From: Paratinospora sagittata
Taxonomy: Eukaryota > Streptophyta > Magnoliopsida > Ranunculales > Menispermaceae
Direction of reading: 5' to 3'
Length of the DNA stretch: 64,000 nt
Assembly: GCA_035771175.1 (NCBI GenBank)
Contig: CM069596.1
Span: 9,226,001 to 9,290,000 of the forward strand
Shown here piece by piece: positions 34,121-46,082 of this stretch. Position numbers and translations under genes: made by a program. The notes beneath the pieces were generated by a model. The model searched no databases and was not told the origin of the DNA. It worked only from the letters and a program-made list of their open reading frames with translations. The first letter of the stretch is position 1, and every line of letters starts with the position of its first letter.

Positions 34121-35980
34121 TGTTTGCTTAATGACCCTCACCCGTTGCACTTTTGATGATTCCAAACGATATTTCATGTTATCTAACTTATGTGTTGAGC
34201 ATGTTTCATATTAACATGTTATAAGTCTTAAAGTCAAAAACAGAAACAACAAATCCATGAGAAAGTGAAACAACAAATCCATCTCATGGTAGTTCCAAAA
34301 GCAAAACTTGAAGTACAACTACCGAGGAATTCTAATGTGCAAGCAATGCAAGTCAGCTAAAGTCAAACTGAATTCAACCAGAGATCAAAGCAAATGGATT
34401 GTAATATTCTTTTATGTTGTAGTTGCTGTAGATCTTCTTAGGTTGTAGGTTTCTCTCTTGATTTATCAGCCACTTATGTTTGACCGATTTTACTCGAGAC
34501 CTTTCATATTTGGTTTTTCGATTTCTTGAATTAATGACTTTTCAATTATTTATTCTTTCGATCATAATCATAAATGTTTTCTCATTATATTTATCTTAAA
34601 ATGATCATATTGCATGTTTTTGAAAGTGAATATCCTATGTTTGATTATCTTCAAAAACTCACTCCATGATATTTTAACTTTGAATCTAATTGATCGTGTT
34701 TCAAATAGTTTTCATCGTTTTATAGATCACAAAACTTAAACATGTTCAAGAACGGTATTCTTGACATGCATATGTTTCCCAAGAACCTGTGGAATGCTTT
34801 CCCACTTTGTGGAACACACTCCGATTGTAAAAACACGCCTCACTAGCCTCAAACAAGTTGAAACGCACTCCAACAAGGAGAAACATGTTTTAGGTATAAG
34901 GCAAAGAGTGTGCATATCTTTCGGGTCTGGTGAAACGCGTTTTAGCCGTTTTTACACTTGTTTAATGTGTTTTTTTCTCGGGCTCACTAAAACTCATTTC
35001 AGGTTCGGTGAAACGCGTTTCAGCTCGGTTGACAAAAATCAATTATTTTTGTCTGGAGTCTTGTGAAACGCGTTTCAAGTTCAGTGGAACGCGTTTCAGG
35101 TTCAATGGAATGCGTTTCGGCCAGTATATGGAAATGTGCTGATTTCTCTCGGGTGTCCTGAAACGCACTCTAGCTTGAATTTTCCATATTTGCTCTTTTT
35201 CGTGTTTTAAACTTAAGCAACCATTGTAAGCCTTTGATTTCACAAATGCAAGATTAAAACTTCTAATCCTAGCCATTCAAAATAGGTATAGGGTTATGAA
35301 ACTTGGTTTGCTATAAAAACAATCATTAACTTTTATTTTAAACACCAAGAACTTTTATTATCTCTCTGAAATTATTTTCTCTGCAACTAGAGGCAGCCTC
35401 CATTAAAGATCTGAAATTACATGCTGATGCACTGAGATTCTAGTATTGATTATTTAACAAAAGTTGTTCATCGTATTGAGCTTTATCACATATCTCATTT
35501 CTGGTTTGTTTTGAGGTCTTATTATTTTGATTTCTCGATTGAATGTTGTGCATATCTTTTTGTTGCTATAGTGGCTGAGAAATCCTACAAGAAATCATTT
35601 AAAGTTGTTGTTCATTTTTTTCTTGGAGTTTGCTCCCTTGTTGAACAAATTGCCTACTGATAAACTGATGTATTACTGAAATCTAGCAAGTGTGCTAGTT
35701 GGGAAGATTCTCCTGCGAAGGATTGGTGTTTGTGATTAGTTTGATCCTCACCCGTGAAGTAGGATCAATTTAGTGAAGAGTTCTGGAAATCCTAATCGGG
35801 GAGGCTAGGTAGTGCAGGTAGGCTTATTGGGAAGTCAAACCACTATATATCGTTGTGCATTGTTTATTTTACTGCTTTATCTATAATCTCGTGTTTGTTT
35901 ATTCAAGCATTCCAAGTATTTGTAAAAGATTCTGAAAAATTCATCAACACCCAATTCACCCTCCTCTTGGGTGTCTATCA
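34121..35980. mobile_element. SIRE-like copia solo LTR inside Tat gag (GAATC duplication)
   Basis: TGTTTGC..GTCTATCA ends, 1860 bp, flanked by perfect GAATC repeats (34116-34120, 35981-35985). Content fits SIRE/Maximus LTRs: TTTTGATGATTCCAAAC near the start, GGCTAGGTAGTGCAGGTAGG near 35800, and AATTCACCCTCCTCTTGGG at the end. It carries iterated GAAACGCGTTTC motifs (34795-35172). Confidence 0.85.
34795..35172. repeat. Iterated GAAACGCGTTTC palindromes
   Basis: At least seven full or degenerate copies (for example near 34932, 35009, 35064, 35086, 35107, 35160) separated by 18-80 bases. The full unit GAAACGCGTTTC is a perfect 12 bp palindrome with two CpGs. Confidence 0.8.
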
Positions 35981-37018
35981 GAATCGTCCAGGCCTAAGCC
36001 TGGTCATGAAGGTTATGATAGTTGTTTTGTCATCACAGTCATTGACCTCAACTCGAGCGTCATCAAATCACTCGAGGTATTCCTTTAGACTTTCCCCTTG
36101 CTTTTGTCGAATAGTCAGCAAGCTGTTCACCGATTTTTCCCTTTCTTTCTTACCGGCAAAGTGTCCGATAAACTGGTGAGCAAGATGACCAAACGAGCAG
36201 ATCGACCTTGGTTCCAGCTTCCAATACCACTTCTTAGTTGGTCCCCCGAGGGTAATTTGGAAGCCTTTGCACATTGTTGCGTCGTCATATCCTTTGAACT
36301 CCATCCAAGATTTGTAGTTTTCAACGTGCTCTCTTAGGTTGATATTCTCCTTGTACGTTTTGATGTCTGCGGTTTTGACATTCTTTGGGAGTGGGGCCTG
36401 AAGTATCTATTGGGTGAAAGGTGAGGGAAAGTCTTCATACTCTGTATGAGATCAAATTTGAGTACTTCTGGAAAGCCAGGTCAGCCTGGTTCGTACTGAC
36501 CTAGAAGACTTTGCAGGAAGTAGCCCTATCTTAGATATCCCTGCCGATGCCGACTTGGGTGCGGCTGACTTGGCTGGGACCGATCTTTTTGAAGGTCGGC
36601 CTGATCTCTTCCGCGCTGACTGGATTTGGAAAGAGCTGGAGTCATGCTCATTTTTTTTCTCCTCCAGAGAATGGCGAAGATCTCCCATGGAAAGAGATCT
36701 TTGTTATGATCAGTTGAGATGCTTGCTACAACTTTTTGAGGATTTAGGTAGGGAATTGATACTCTGGTAGCGGCTTCCTCCATCTTTTCAGACCTTTGGG
36801 ATTCGTTGCGGTGAAAATGGAAGAGCTGCTCGCAATTCTTCGTTCTGCTCCAGTACTAGTTGAGAGATCTTCTCTACCTTCCTCTCAATATTGCTGATTC
36901 GTGCAGACTTTTGAGCATAACTCTTCTTATTTTTGGGAGGTTTCCCTCGCTGGGCCTTAGGAGGCTCCAACGATGTTGAGAGTTCTTTCAGATACGGGGG
37001 ATTTGCCTCTTGACTCAT
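35981..37018 (-). pseudogene. Tat-type gypsy gag, N-terminal part
   Basis: Starts at ATG 37018 (MSQEANPPYLKEL). It then has a coiled-coil-like Ser/Lys-rich region (ISNIERKVEKISQLVLEQN). The retrotransposon gag domain follows after frame breaks: FKGYDDATMCKGFQITLGG, WYWKLEPRSICSFGHLAHQF, and LLTIRQKQGESLKEYLE then a stop at 36068. Further on TFMTRLRPGRF ends at the LTR insertion, after which the 33710-34120 part continues. Confidence 0.8.
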
Positions 37019-37050
37019 TGTCGGAAAGCTGATATTGGCAAGATAAGTCG

Positions 37051-37068
37051 TCCCTACAAATGGCACCA
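37051..37068 (-). promoter_or_regulatory. Primer-binding site of the Tat element
   Basis: Minus strand TGGTGCCATTTGTAGGGA resembles the TGGCGCCGTCTGTGGGA-type primer site of plant Tat elements. It lies two bases from the LTR edge at 37071 and just before gag. Confidence 0.6.
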
Positions 37069-37070
37069 AA

Positions 37071-37335
37071 TGTTGATGCAGAATCTGACCAACACCAAGT
37101 CGATGAACACGTGTAGGAGACGATCATATCTGGAATTATGAACTCTCCGGTTCTGACGAGGGTTTATCAGCTTGATCTGAGAAGAAAAGAGAAAGCAATA
37201 ACAATAACCGGTGTGGTGCCGGCCGAAGACCCTTCGATGCCTAAGTTAGAGCTTGTTTAAGACTATAACAGTAACTCTTGTAGAAAGTTCTTCGTACTTT
37301 ATGGTGAGGGTGATAGGTCTTATTTATAAAAAAGG
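37071..37335 (-). mobile_element. Truncated Tat 5' LTR
   Basis: Begins TGTTGATGCAG on the + strand beside the primer site. Contains a minus-strand TATA-like TATAAATAAG near 37318-37327. Cut at 37335/37336 where the leader of element Y starts. Confidence 0.6.
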
Positions 37336-37654
37336 CCCAGAGTTGTTAGTCACTCACCAAACATGGTCTGCTAGTCTCCAAGATCAAGACTCCTCAAATA
37401 ACCTTAAATTCCTCCACGTCCCATACCGCTTTGGAACCAAGAATAAAAGATTCATCCTGATCTCAGATTCTAACCAAACAGTTTTCAAACAAGTTCTCGT
37501 CTCTAACCGATGTTCTAAAAGTTTTGAGTTTGTTAGACCTACTGTACTTTCATTCTCGATCTTACGTTATAAAGTGACCTTTAGAAATACTAAACTTCTC
37601 AAAATTTGTTGTAACATTTCCCATGATCTGAAGCCTAAGGCTCTGATACCAAAC
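37336..37654 (-). mobile_element. Element Y leader with one hairpin and intact primer site
   Basis: Close match to 27716-28083 of element X. The TCCCATAC loop is at 37419-37426 with CG/CG closing. The primer site, minus strand TGGTATCAGAGC at 37651-37640, matches initiator-Met tRNA and lies three bases from LTR Y. Coding parts of Y are absent. Confidence 0.75.
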
Positions 37655-40209
37655 TGTAACACCCCAATTTTCAAAACTAAAAATTTGTTCTTTTTTCTTT
37701 TGTAAGATAATAAATATTTTACTTTTATATAAAATATCACTGAAAATCGAGACGTTACTCGTATCCGTCTATCTTAACCCATAACCATTATGTAAATAAT
37801 AAAATTTGCAAAACTATGAGTTTATATTCTTCAAACCAACTTACTGGTTAAGATAAACGAATACCTTTAATTCTTCATACAATCTTTATCTTCATGAGGG
37901 TACTTGCCCTTCTCCATCTATTATGGACACAACATTAAAGTACAATCATCAAATAGAATTAATGAATCAATAAAGTGAAATAAATCACAGGGTCTTTACT
38001 GACCGTAATAATATTCATCGAATTCCAATTATCAATACAATTCGTTTGAATAATAAACCTTTAAAAATTAAATGAAAATATTCAATCTCATAATACTAAT
38101 TAATTAACCCACCCTACCGCTCTGCACTATGTCACGAACTTGCAATTTTATTCTCCTAAGCACCTGCATATAAAATAATAGGGGTGAGCTTGAAAGCCCA
38201 GTGGGTCATCTAAACAATTCACAATATTTTATTGTGATACATACACAAGAACATTACAAACAAGTTTCACACATTAATCGTTGCAACATTAGATTGTTTG
38301 AGTCGATAATTTCATCACGTTCCAAATCACGTACCGTTAGAAAAATCAAACTCAGGGTGGCACAGCCCAAAAATTAGAACATTGGCGATATTCCTTAGAA
38401 TAACTACCCCATATGTGTGATTTTTATCTTAATCGTGTTCTTTAGTGATGTCACGTCATGCGTACGGTATAAGCACGATATTAAGCGCATTCATAAAATA
38501 TATTCAACTCCACTACACATGGTATCATGTCACAAAATCAATTATAATAATGTTCACGCGTTCACTATGCCAATATTCCAAATCATACATTTCATTATCA
38601 GACATTATAATTTATAAATGAATTTAACTACCACATGAATTTCATGCATCCAATTATCATTTGATCAGAATAAAAATCATGTTAACACACATATCATCAT
38701 GGCTAAACAATCACAACATTGTATATATATAATCATGTACAATAGCCATGCATAAGCAATCTAATAATACTATGGACCTAATTAATTTAACATTCCTATC
38801 TATATATCAAATAAAATATTATGAAGGCCTAGAATCATTCCCACCTGAATCGCTAAATTCCAAATTACTTAAATCCCTCGTCACGCGTGGTAATCAACCT
38901 GTACACGTATATTACGTTTGTTAATATAATTACTCGATTATGAGTGTAGAGATGTATACATATACAATAACATATTATAGTGTCTTGTGATATGATATAA
39001 TGATGTGTATGGTATAACATGATATAATACTTTATGTGATATATATATATATATATATAAGGTGTGGTAGTTTTGAAAATGGTTTTGAAAGTATGATATA
39101 TATATAATATAATATATAAAAGGTATTAATATGATATAATATAACATAAGGTTTGGTGGTTTTGAAAAGTGTGATATATAATATAATATGTAATATTAAA
39201 ATGAAGTGATATGTGCTATTGGATAAACATATGTACTATGATATGTAATATAATATGTATTGAATAAACATGTGTTATGATATGTAATATAATATGTAAC
39301 ATGTAACATTAAAATATTAAAGTGAAATAATGAAGTGAAGAAGAATATAATATATAATATTAAAAGGAAGTGATATGTGTTATCGGGTTTTGTTTTAGAA
39401 AAATAATATTAAAATAGAATAATGAAGTAAAGGAGAATATAATATATAATATTAAAATAAAGTGATATGAAGTGAAGAATAATATAATATATAATATTAA
39501 ATGAAGTGATATGTGTTATTGGGTTTTGTTTTAAAAAAATAATATGAAAATAGAATAATGAAGTAAAGGAGAATATAATATATAATATTAAATGAAGTGA
39601 TATGTGTTATTGGGTTTTGTTTTTAAAAAAATAATATTAAAATAGAATAATGAAGTAAAGGAGAATATAATATATAATATTAAAATGAAGTGATATGAAG
39701 TGAAGAAGAATATAATATATAATATTAAATGAAGTGATATGAAGTGAAGAAGAATATAATATATATATAACCTAAAACAAAAGAAGAAAAAAAATACAAT
39801 AAAATAAAAATAGAATTTGAGTTTCTGGCGGAAGGAAGAACGGGGGAGGGAGAGAGAAAAAGAGGAGAAAAAAAAAGGAGAAGAAGAAGAAGAAAAGAGT
39901 GAGGGCGAAATGCAAAGGACAGAAACCGAGAGATCGAGAGATCGGAAGATCAACGGCGGAGAAGAGGGCTGCGGCGACGGCGAGATCCGTGGCGAGAAGA
40001 GGAGAGGAAGGCGGCGGCGAGATCTGGAGGAGTTGCAGCGGCAAGATGAGAAACGAAGAGAAGAGAAGAGGGTTTCGAGAGGGCGAGGTTGTGTGATTTG
40101 GTTTAAAGAGAGTGAGATCCGGAAATTTCGGCGAGATCTCGGCGAGGTTTCAGGCGACATGTCGGCGAGATCTCGGCGAGATTTTCGGATCATGTTTCTG
40201 GGTATTACA
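37655..40209 (-). mobile_element. 5' LTR of element Y
   Basis: TGTAACACCCC..GGGTATTACA ends, 2555 bp, same family as LTRs X and Z. The middle holds a minisatellite (39180-39770). The far end is purine-rich, with GGCGAGATCTCGGCGAG iterations near 40125-40185. A second GGGTATTACA occurs at 40377-40386, so the outer edge could be there. The long Ser/Arg-rich frame 39588-40355 on the minus strand lies in this low-complexity sequence and is not a gene. Confidence 0.75.
39180..39770. repeat. AT-rich minisatellite in LTR Y
   Basis: Units of about 91 and about 135 bases alternate, built from GAAGTGATATGTGTTATTGG, a T-rich linker and GGAGAATATAATATATAAT. At least four recognisable units. LTR Z has a different minisatellite at the same position. 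Confidence 0.8.
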
Positions 40210-41129
40210 GTGGAGGTGATTTTGTTGATGTGTTGCTGGATTTGGAGGATGAGGAGAGGCTTAGTGACTCCGACATGATTTGCTGTTCTTTGGGTGGTTT
40301 TGTCGTTTTCATTATTTCTTTTGATCAACGCATTGCAGAAAGGATGTTTATTCATTTGTTGGTTTTTTGAAACAGGGTATTACAAGAAGCCAGCTCAACT
40401 TTCCTTATGATAACCAGGTGAGCTCCAATCCAAGCTGACCATCCAACAAATTTTATGATAATTGAGGTATTTGTCCAAATTGAAGGTCGAATGGCCTTAA
40501 AGCACTTGTTTGGTCTTTATATTAGAGTATGTAGTCAAAATGTTGAAATTATGTCATGCGGGCATGGTGATGGCATGCATGGGTTTAGGCTTCTATGTTT
40601 GCAGAATTAAGTTGTACGTATGTATGCATGGTATTGCAACACGTGAAAAGGTGTCAATAATTATCCCCTTTGTTTTCGTGTTTATATGCGTTGACACCTC
40701 TTTTTTATAATTCTAGTATATTAGTCTAAATACAGGGGCTAAAAAAGTTAAAAATAGGAAACAAAAATTCTAAAATGGCATTAAATGAAAAGAGTGGAAA
40801 AGTTAACACGAACTGTAAATGCATTAAATGTAACATGAATAAAGTACTCTGAAATGCACTCCTTACATGTCAACGTGATGCTCTAAAATACTCGCTTTGG
40901 AGAGCTTTATTAAATATTAGTATTAGATGAGTACGTAAGTGATTTATGAAGAATTCAGGCTTAATGACATTGATTAGTATAGGGTTTTAAACTTAAATTC
41001 TCAATACATAAAAATGGTTGGAGAGTGAAATTGACTGTTAACTAATTTTAATTTTGAACGACGGCCAAAACAAGTGTAGGATTTTTTTTCATTGTAGTAC
41101 CAACGTAATTATCGTGTTGGAAGAACAAC
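40210..41129. other. Non-coding stretch, no gene seen
   Basis: Short frame 40510-40710 without recognisable domain. No repeat boundary identified other than the second GGGTATTACA at 40377-40386. Confidence 0.35.
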
Positions 41130-44100
41130 CTTTAAGGTTTCATATCAATTATAAATAGGACATTGGTAAGATATCATTTTTAAACCAAGTGTTGTAACTA
41201 ATAAATTCTTATTTTGGGCACTTTAAGTATCAAACGATATACTTTACAAGTTTTTTTTTAAAATATATATTTAATTCTAAAATTATTAATCTTATATTTT
41301 TAAACAATTTTTAACTTTAATTAATAAAAACTATTTTATGTGCAGGTATGATGCATGTGAAATTTAAACTTGTAATTGAAAATAATGAAAATAAAATTTT
41401 GAGTTTTGAGTATTAATAAGGAAAATGATTAGTTGACATTGTTTTTTGACACACATTTTTTATATTGCAAGTGAGAGTGGTTGAATTACCTCAAATTACG
41501 CGACAACTTCTTGTATCAAGCAATTAACGCGTGATACGAGCTCCCTCATGTCACGTTATTCAAGGCAATTCAATCACTCTCACTTACAATGTCAAAAATA
41601 TGTGTAAAAAAACTATATTCTTGTAGCATTACCCTATTAATAAAACTAGTTTTTATTTTAAGATATAAATGATGTATGTAAGTGGAAGAGTTTTTTTTTT
41701 CTTTAAAAATAGCAAAAGTGTAAAAAATACTGAAATATAATAAAAAGGTTAAACTAGAAAATTTTCGTAAAGTCTAAAAATAAGAATAGTGAAGATTATC
41801 GTAATTACTATATAAATTTTATAAATAAGTTTTAAAATAAAAGATAATTATAAAATTTAAAGGTTTAATTGTCAAATTTTGACAAAAATGATATATTTAC
41901 ATTATAAGTAACTAATGTGCATGACACGCGATTCTTTTATTATTTTAATAAATTAATTTTTAAGTTTTATAATTTCTTTTTTATTGTTAATTTTTACAAA
42001 AATGTTATATTTTTAATAAAACTAAAAATGTAAATTTCTCCCTAGGTTTGAATGCTACAATTGAAAAGGAAAATTTTAAAATAGCATTATGAGCCTCAAA
42101 ATGTAGAGAAGATTATGAGAGTAGCATAAAATAATTAAATTTTGTTAAACTAATACAGGACTCGCTGTATTCCTATCATATATTTTAAAAATATAAAATA
42201 ATAACAAAGTTTTCAACGATAATTTTAAAATAAATACAAAAGTATAATAAGTGACTATGACTGCACGGACCGTATAAGCATGGTAGCAAATTACAGCGTA
42301 ACCCAACAGCTTTGGAGGTGAAGAGCATGTGCGCGCATTTTAATGGACCCTCGTACCTAAAAAAAATGTAGACCCTGATCCGGAGTCGCGCCTAGAGGTA
42401 TCAACGATTTAGTTTAGTTCAGTTTAATTTTCAAACATAACTCAAATCAAATATAATCAAGTTCGATTTAATTTAGGCTTATCGGTTTAGTTTAATTTTT
42501 TTATTTTTTTTTTCAAATTACCTATCCGAACTAAATCAAACTGAACCTAATCAATTTAATTAGATTTGAGTTGATCGATTTAAAATTTTAAATGCACATA
42601 AATTAAATAAACAAATTAATTATATAATAGTATATATGAAATAATCTTAATTTTTTTAATGCATATTTAATAAATTTTAAAAAATTCTTTGCTATATAAG
42701 ATAATTATATAATTTTTAGGACAATGTTCCTATATATCAGTAAAGAATATTAGACATTAAAAAATAGATGTCAACAGTTTTAGTTTTACAATCAGTGCGG
42801 TTTGATTTAGATTAGTTTTTAAAACTTTAAACTATAATCTGAACTAAACTTATCAACTTTTTTCAAATCTAACCTAAATCAAACTTATTAAAAACCAAAC
42901 CAACAAAATCAAACACATCGATTTAATTCGGTTTTGTGATTGGAGCCAATCTATTGATACCCTTAGTTGTATCACATAGCTTTAGCGCAAGTCCTTTCCA
43001 CTTTTTTATTTTACTTTTCTTTTTTCGGACCAACCCAAGTGAGTCGGGTTTGAGATTTTTTTTTTCTAGTATATTGTTTTATTCTTTTAGTTTTTTCATC
43101 CTTGTTTTTTTTTTTTTTTTTTGTCTTTCTCACATTATTTCTTTTTTGTTTTTTACTTCATATTTTTGATCTTTACTCTTTTTAATATTAAGAAAATTTA
43201 ATATTAGTTTTATTTTTAAGTTTTATATTTTATTATGAGATTAATGTGCAACCAAATGCAATATATAATATGATATTTTAAAGAAAGTTGCTTAGGATTT
43301 CCACACAACCACATTCAAAAACATGAAATGCTCATCCTCACATCTTTCTCAATCATTTTTTCAGGAATTTAATACAATGTTTGATTTTCAATCCAAAAAC
43401 TGTTTTCAATTTCCAACTAGTAAAAAATAGAAAACGACATGAGAATATTTGTCTGGTAAACGGGTATTAATTGAAAATTGCTTTTTAAGTTTTCCTTTGC
43501 AAAAAGAAGAAAACTTGAGAAATTACAAAAATGTCATTTTTTAAGTGTTCTTCTGCTACTTTTTGGGTACCATGAAAGTAGGAAAACTGTGGTAAGGTAT
43601 CCAACAAAAGAAGCCCAAATTCTTATTCTCATTCTAAGACTCATGCATACCAAATTTAGCCCAAGGGTAAAACATAAAATTGTGTGTGAATGAAGCTCTC
43701 ATAAAAGATTTTTATTTTTATTTATTTATTTATTTTTAAAAAGACACTTCTTAGAGTGTATTTTCCCAATGTGTGTGGTAGAGTGCATGTTGACACTTTT
43801 TTTCTTTTTACCTTTTAAAATCTTTTTAAAAAATATTAGGAAAACACAATCCTCGACATCTTTTTTTACATTGTATTATGTGGCAATATGTCATGTAACG
43901 GCTTCTGACCAATTTGAAAAAGGCTTTCCTCACCTGATACAACAACATGAGTGGAGACTTGCATTGAAGTATATAGCATTGGCCCAGCATTGCTCAATCT
44001 TTTTTTTTCAAAAAAAGAAAAAAGGTTCTCTTTTTCTTTTTCCTTTTTTTTCTGGTTTTTATTTTTTACATTTAATCTTGTTTTTTAACTTAAAGAATTA

Positions 44101-44429
44101 GTTTTTGTCATAAAAATAAATTCTATCCAAACCTTAAACCCTAAAATCGTAAATCCTAAACCTTAAGAACTAATTGTTTATAATTATAATTTTTTAATTG
44201 ACTGCAATTATTTGTCAAAATTGATATTTTTGATAATTTAGAATTTTCTTAATTAATTAGATTTTTTTTCTTTTAACAATGCTCAATTGTAGAAAAAAAT
44301 AGTCTGTTTATAAAAATATAGACATAAAAAAAGATGAAAAGAAACAAAGAAATAGTGTAAGAAGGACATGAAAAAAAAAATCAATAAAATAAAGGAGAAG
44401 TCATTAAAAAAAAAAAAAAAAGTCACAAA
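41130..44429. repeat. Tandem block A upstream of the bHLH gene
   Basis: About 3.3 kb. Its start (GAAGAACAACCTTTAAGGTTTC) matches the start of block B, and its end (AAAGTCACAA) matches a point in blocks B and C just before the bHLH promoter sequence. Internal 42230-44300 is missing from B but present in C (48700-50760). Non-coding; frames inside are AT-driven. Confidence 0.75.
42393..42965. mobile_element. hAT-like MITE in block A
   Basis: Imperfect ends TAGAGGTATCAA and TTGATACCCTTA, interior rich in GGTTTAGTT / AACTAAATC, like the 30685 MITE. No clear flanking duplication. Its counterpart in block C is 48887-49361. Confidence 0.55.
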
Positions 44430-45840
44430 TGGAAGAACCTATAAGGTTTCATATCAATTATAAATACGACATTGGTAAGATATCATTTTTAAACCTAGTG
44501 TTAGGGTAACTAATAAATTCTTATTTTGAGCACTTCAAGTGTCAAACCATACTTGAAGTGCAGGTATGATGCATGTGAAATTTAAACCTGTAATTGAAAA
44601 TAATGAAAATAAAATTTTGAGTTTTGAGTATTAATAAAATTAGTTTTTTATTTTAAGATATAAATGATGTATGTAAGTCGAAGAGCTTTTTTTTTTCATT
44701 AAAAATAGCAAAAGTGTAAAAAAATACTGAAATATAATAAAAAGGATAAAATAGAAAATTTTCATGTAAAGTAATTCTAAAAATAAGAAAAATGAAGATT
44801 ATCGTAATTACCATATAAATTTTATAAGTAAGTTTTAAAATAAAAGATAATTAGAAAAGTGTTTGATAGCTGAGAAAATAGTGATTTTCTTGAGAAAAAT
44901 TTATTTTCTAGTGTTTGGTTGGCAAAAAAGGTGAGAATTAAATTTTTTTTCGGGCCCACCATTTTCTCACCATAATTTTCTCAGCTAAGGAGGTGAGAAA
45001 ATAATATATACACTAATTTGAAGAAATTACAATCATATAACTAAATAACTAATTAATAACCAACTGTAACAAAATTTTTCCATGTTCAATCAAATAACCA
45101 TGAGAAAATTTCTCAAGTACATTTTCTCAAGAAATTTTTTTCGAGAAAATACTATTTTCTCAAGGAAAATTTTCTTAGCTATCAAACACACCCTAAAAGG
45201 TTTAATTGTGAAATTTTGACAAAAATGATGTATTTGTATTATAAGTAACTAATGTGATGACACGTGATTCTTTTTTTTTTTTTTTTATAAATAAATTTTT
45301 AAGTATTATAATTTCTTTGTTATTGTTATTTTTTACAAAAATGTTATATTTTTAATAAAACTAAAAATGTAAATTTCTCCCTAGGGTAGAATGCTATAAT
45401 TGAAAACAAAAATTGTAAAGCAGCATTATGAGCCTCAAAATGTAGAGTAGATTATGAGAATAGCATAAAATAATTAAATAGATTGTTAAACTAATACTGA
45501 ACTCACTGTATTACTATCATATATTTTAAAATTATAAAATAATAACAAAGTTTTCAAAGATAAAAATATAAACATAAAAGAAGATGAAAAGAAACAAAGA
45601 AATAGCGTAAGGACATGAAAAAAAAATCAATACAATAAAGGAGAAGTCATTAAAAAAAAACAGAAAAAAAAAAGTCACAAGCCCAACGCAGCTTTTGCTC
45701 AGAGCATGTAGTCGCACGTTTCCATTCTCTTCGGGGAATCCTAAGAGAACGGTTAAAATAACTGTCTTTTTCATCCCTTAGCAGCCGCCCCTCGATCACC
45801 TCCTTAACTTCCCACCAATCTCTTTCAGTTTTTATTAGGT
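44430..45840. repeat. Tandem block B, containing the bHLH promoter
   Basis: Matches block A 41130-42230, then jumps to the sequence that ends A and C. It continues with a unique stretch (45660-45840: TAGTCGCACGTTTCCATTC, then CAGCCGCCCCTCGATC) that recurs in block C at 50840-50995. A MITE at 44858-45196 interrupts it. Confidence 0.75.
44858..45196. mobile_element. MITE (GTGTTTGATAGC ends) in block B
   Basis: Inverted ends: left AAGTGTTTGATAGCTGAG, right complement GGTGTGTTTGATAGCTAAG. TTCTCAAG/CTTGAGAAA palindromes inside. Absent from block A (empty site near 41860), present in block C (47980-48343). Confidence 0.75.
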
Positions 45841-46082
45841 TTTCTTTGCTTTTTAACAGTAGACAGTTAAGTTGATTTGGTCGTCTCCCCTTTTCTTCTC
45901 CCTTACTTCCCAATCCAAAACCACACGGACAGCAGCAACAACACTATCTTCTTCTTGCTTATTATTACCAGTACAACCAACCACCGTTTAATTTCCTGAT
46001 GTTTTTACCATTTTTTTGTGTTAAAATCTTTTATTGCTTTACTTACACTTCATCAGTTTCAGGTTATTAGTATTATTACACG
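45841..46082 (+). promoter_or_regulatory. Promoter-proximal region and 5' UTR of the bHLH gene
   Basis: Immediately upstream of ATG 46083. Contains a pyrimidine-rich stretch and CAACAACACTATCTTC. No unambiguous TATA box. The region just upstream (45660-45840) is duplicated downstream of the gene. Confidence 0.45.

Noticed and set aside
39588..40355. 255-codon open frame on the minus strand, Ser/Arg then Phe/Tyr-rich
   Set aside because: It follows purine-rich and AT-rich low-complexity sequence inside LTR Y, has no domain, and the other strand is open too. Composition artefact.
43769..44101. 110-codon frame, Phe/Leu-rich
   Set aside because: Poly-T-driven; the homologous sequence in block C (50180-50500) does not keep the frame open.
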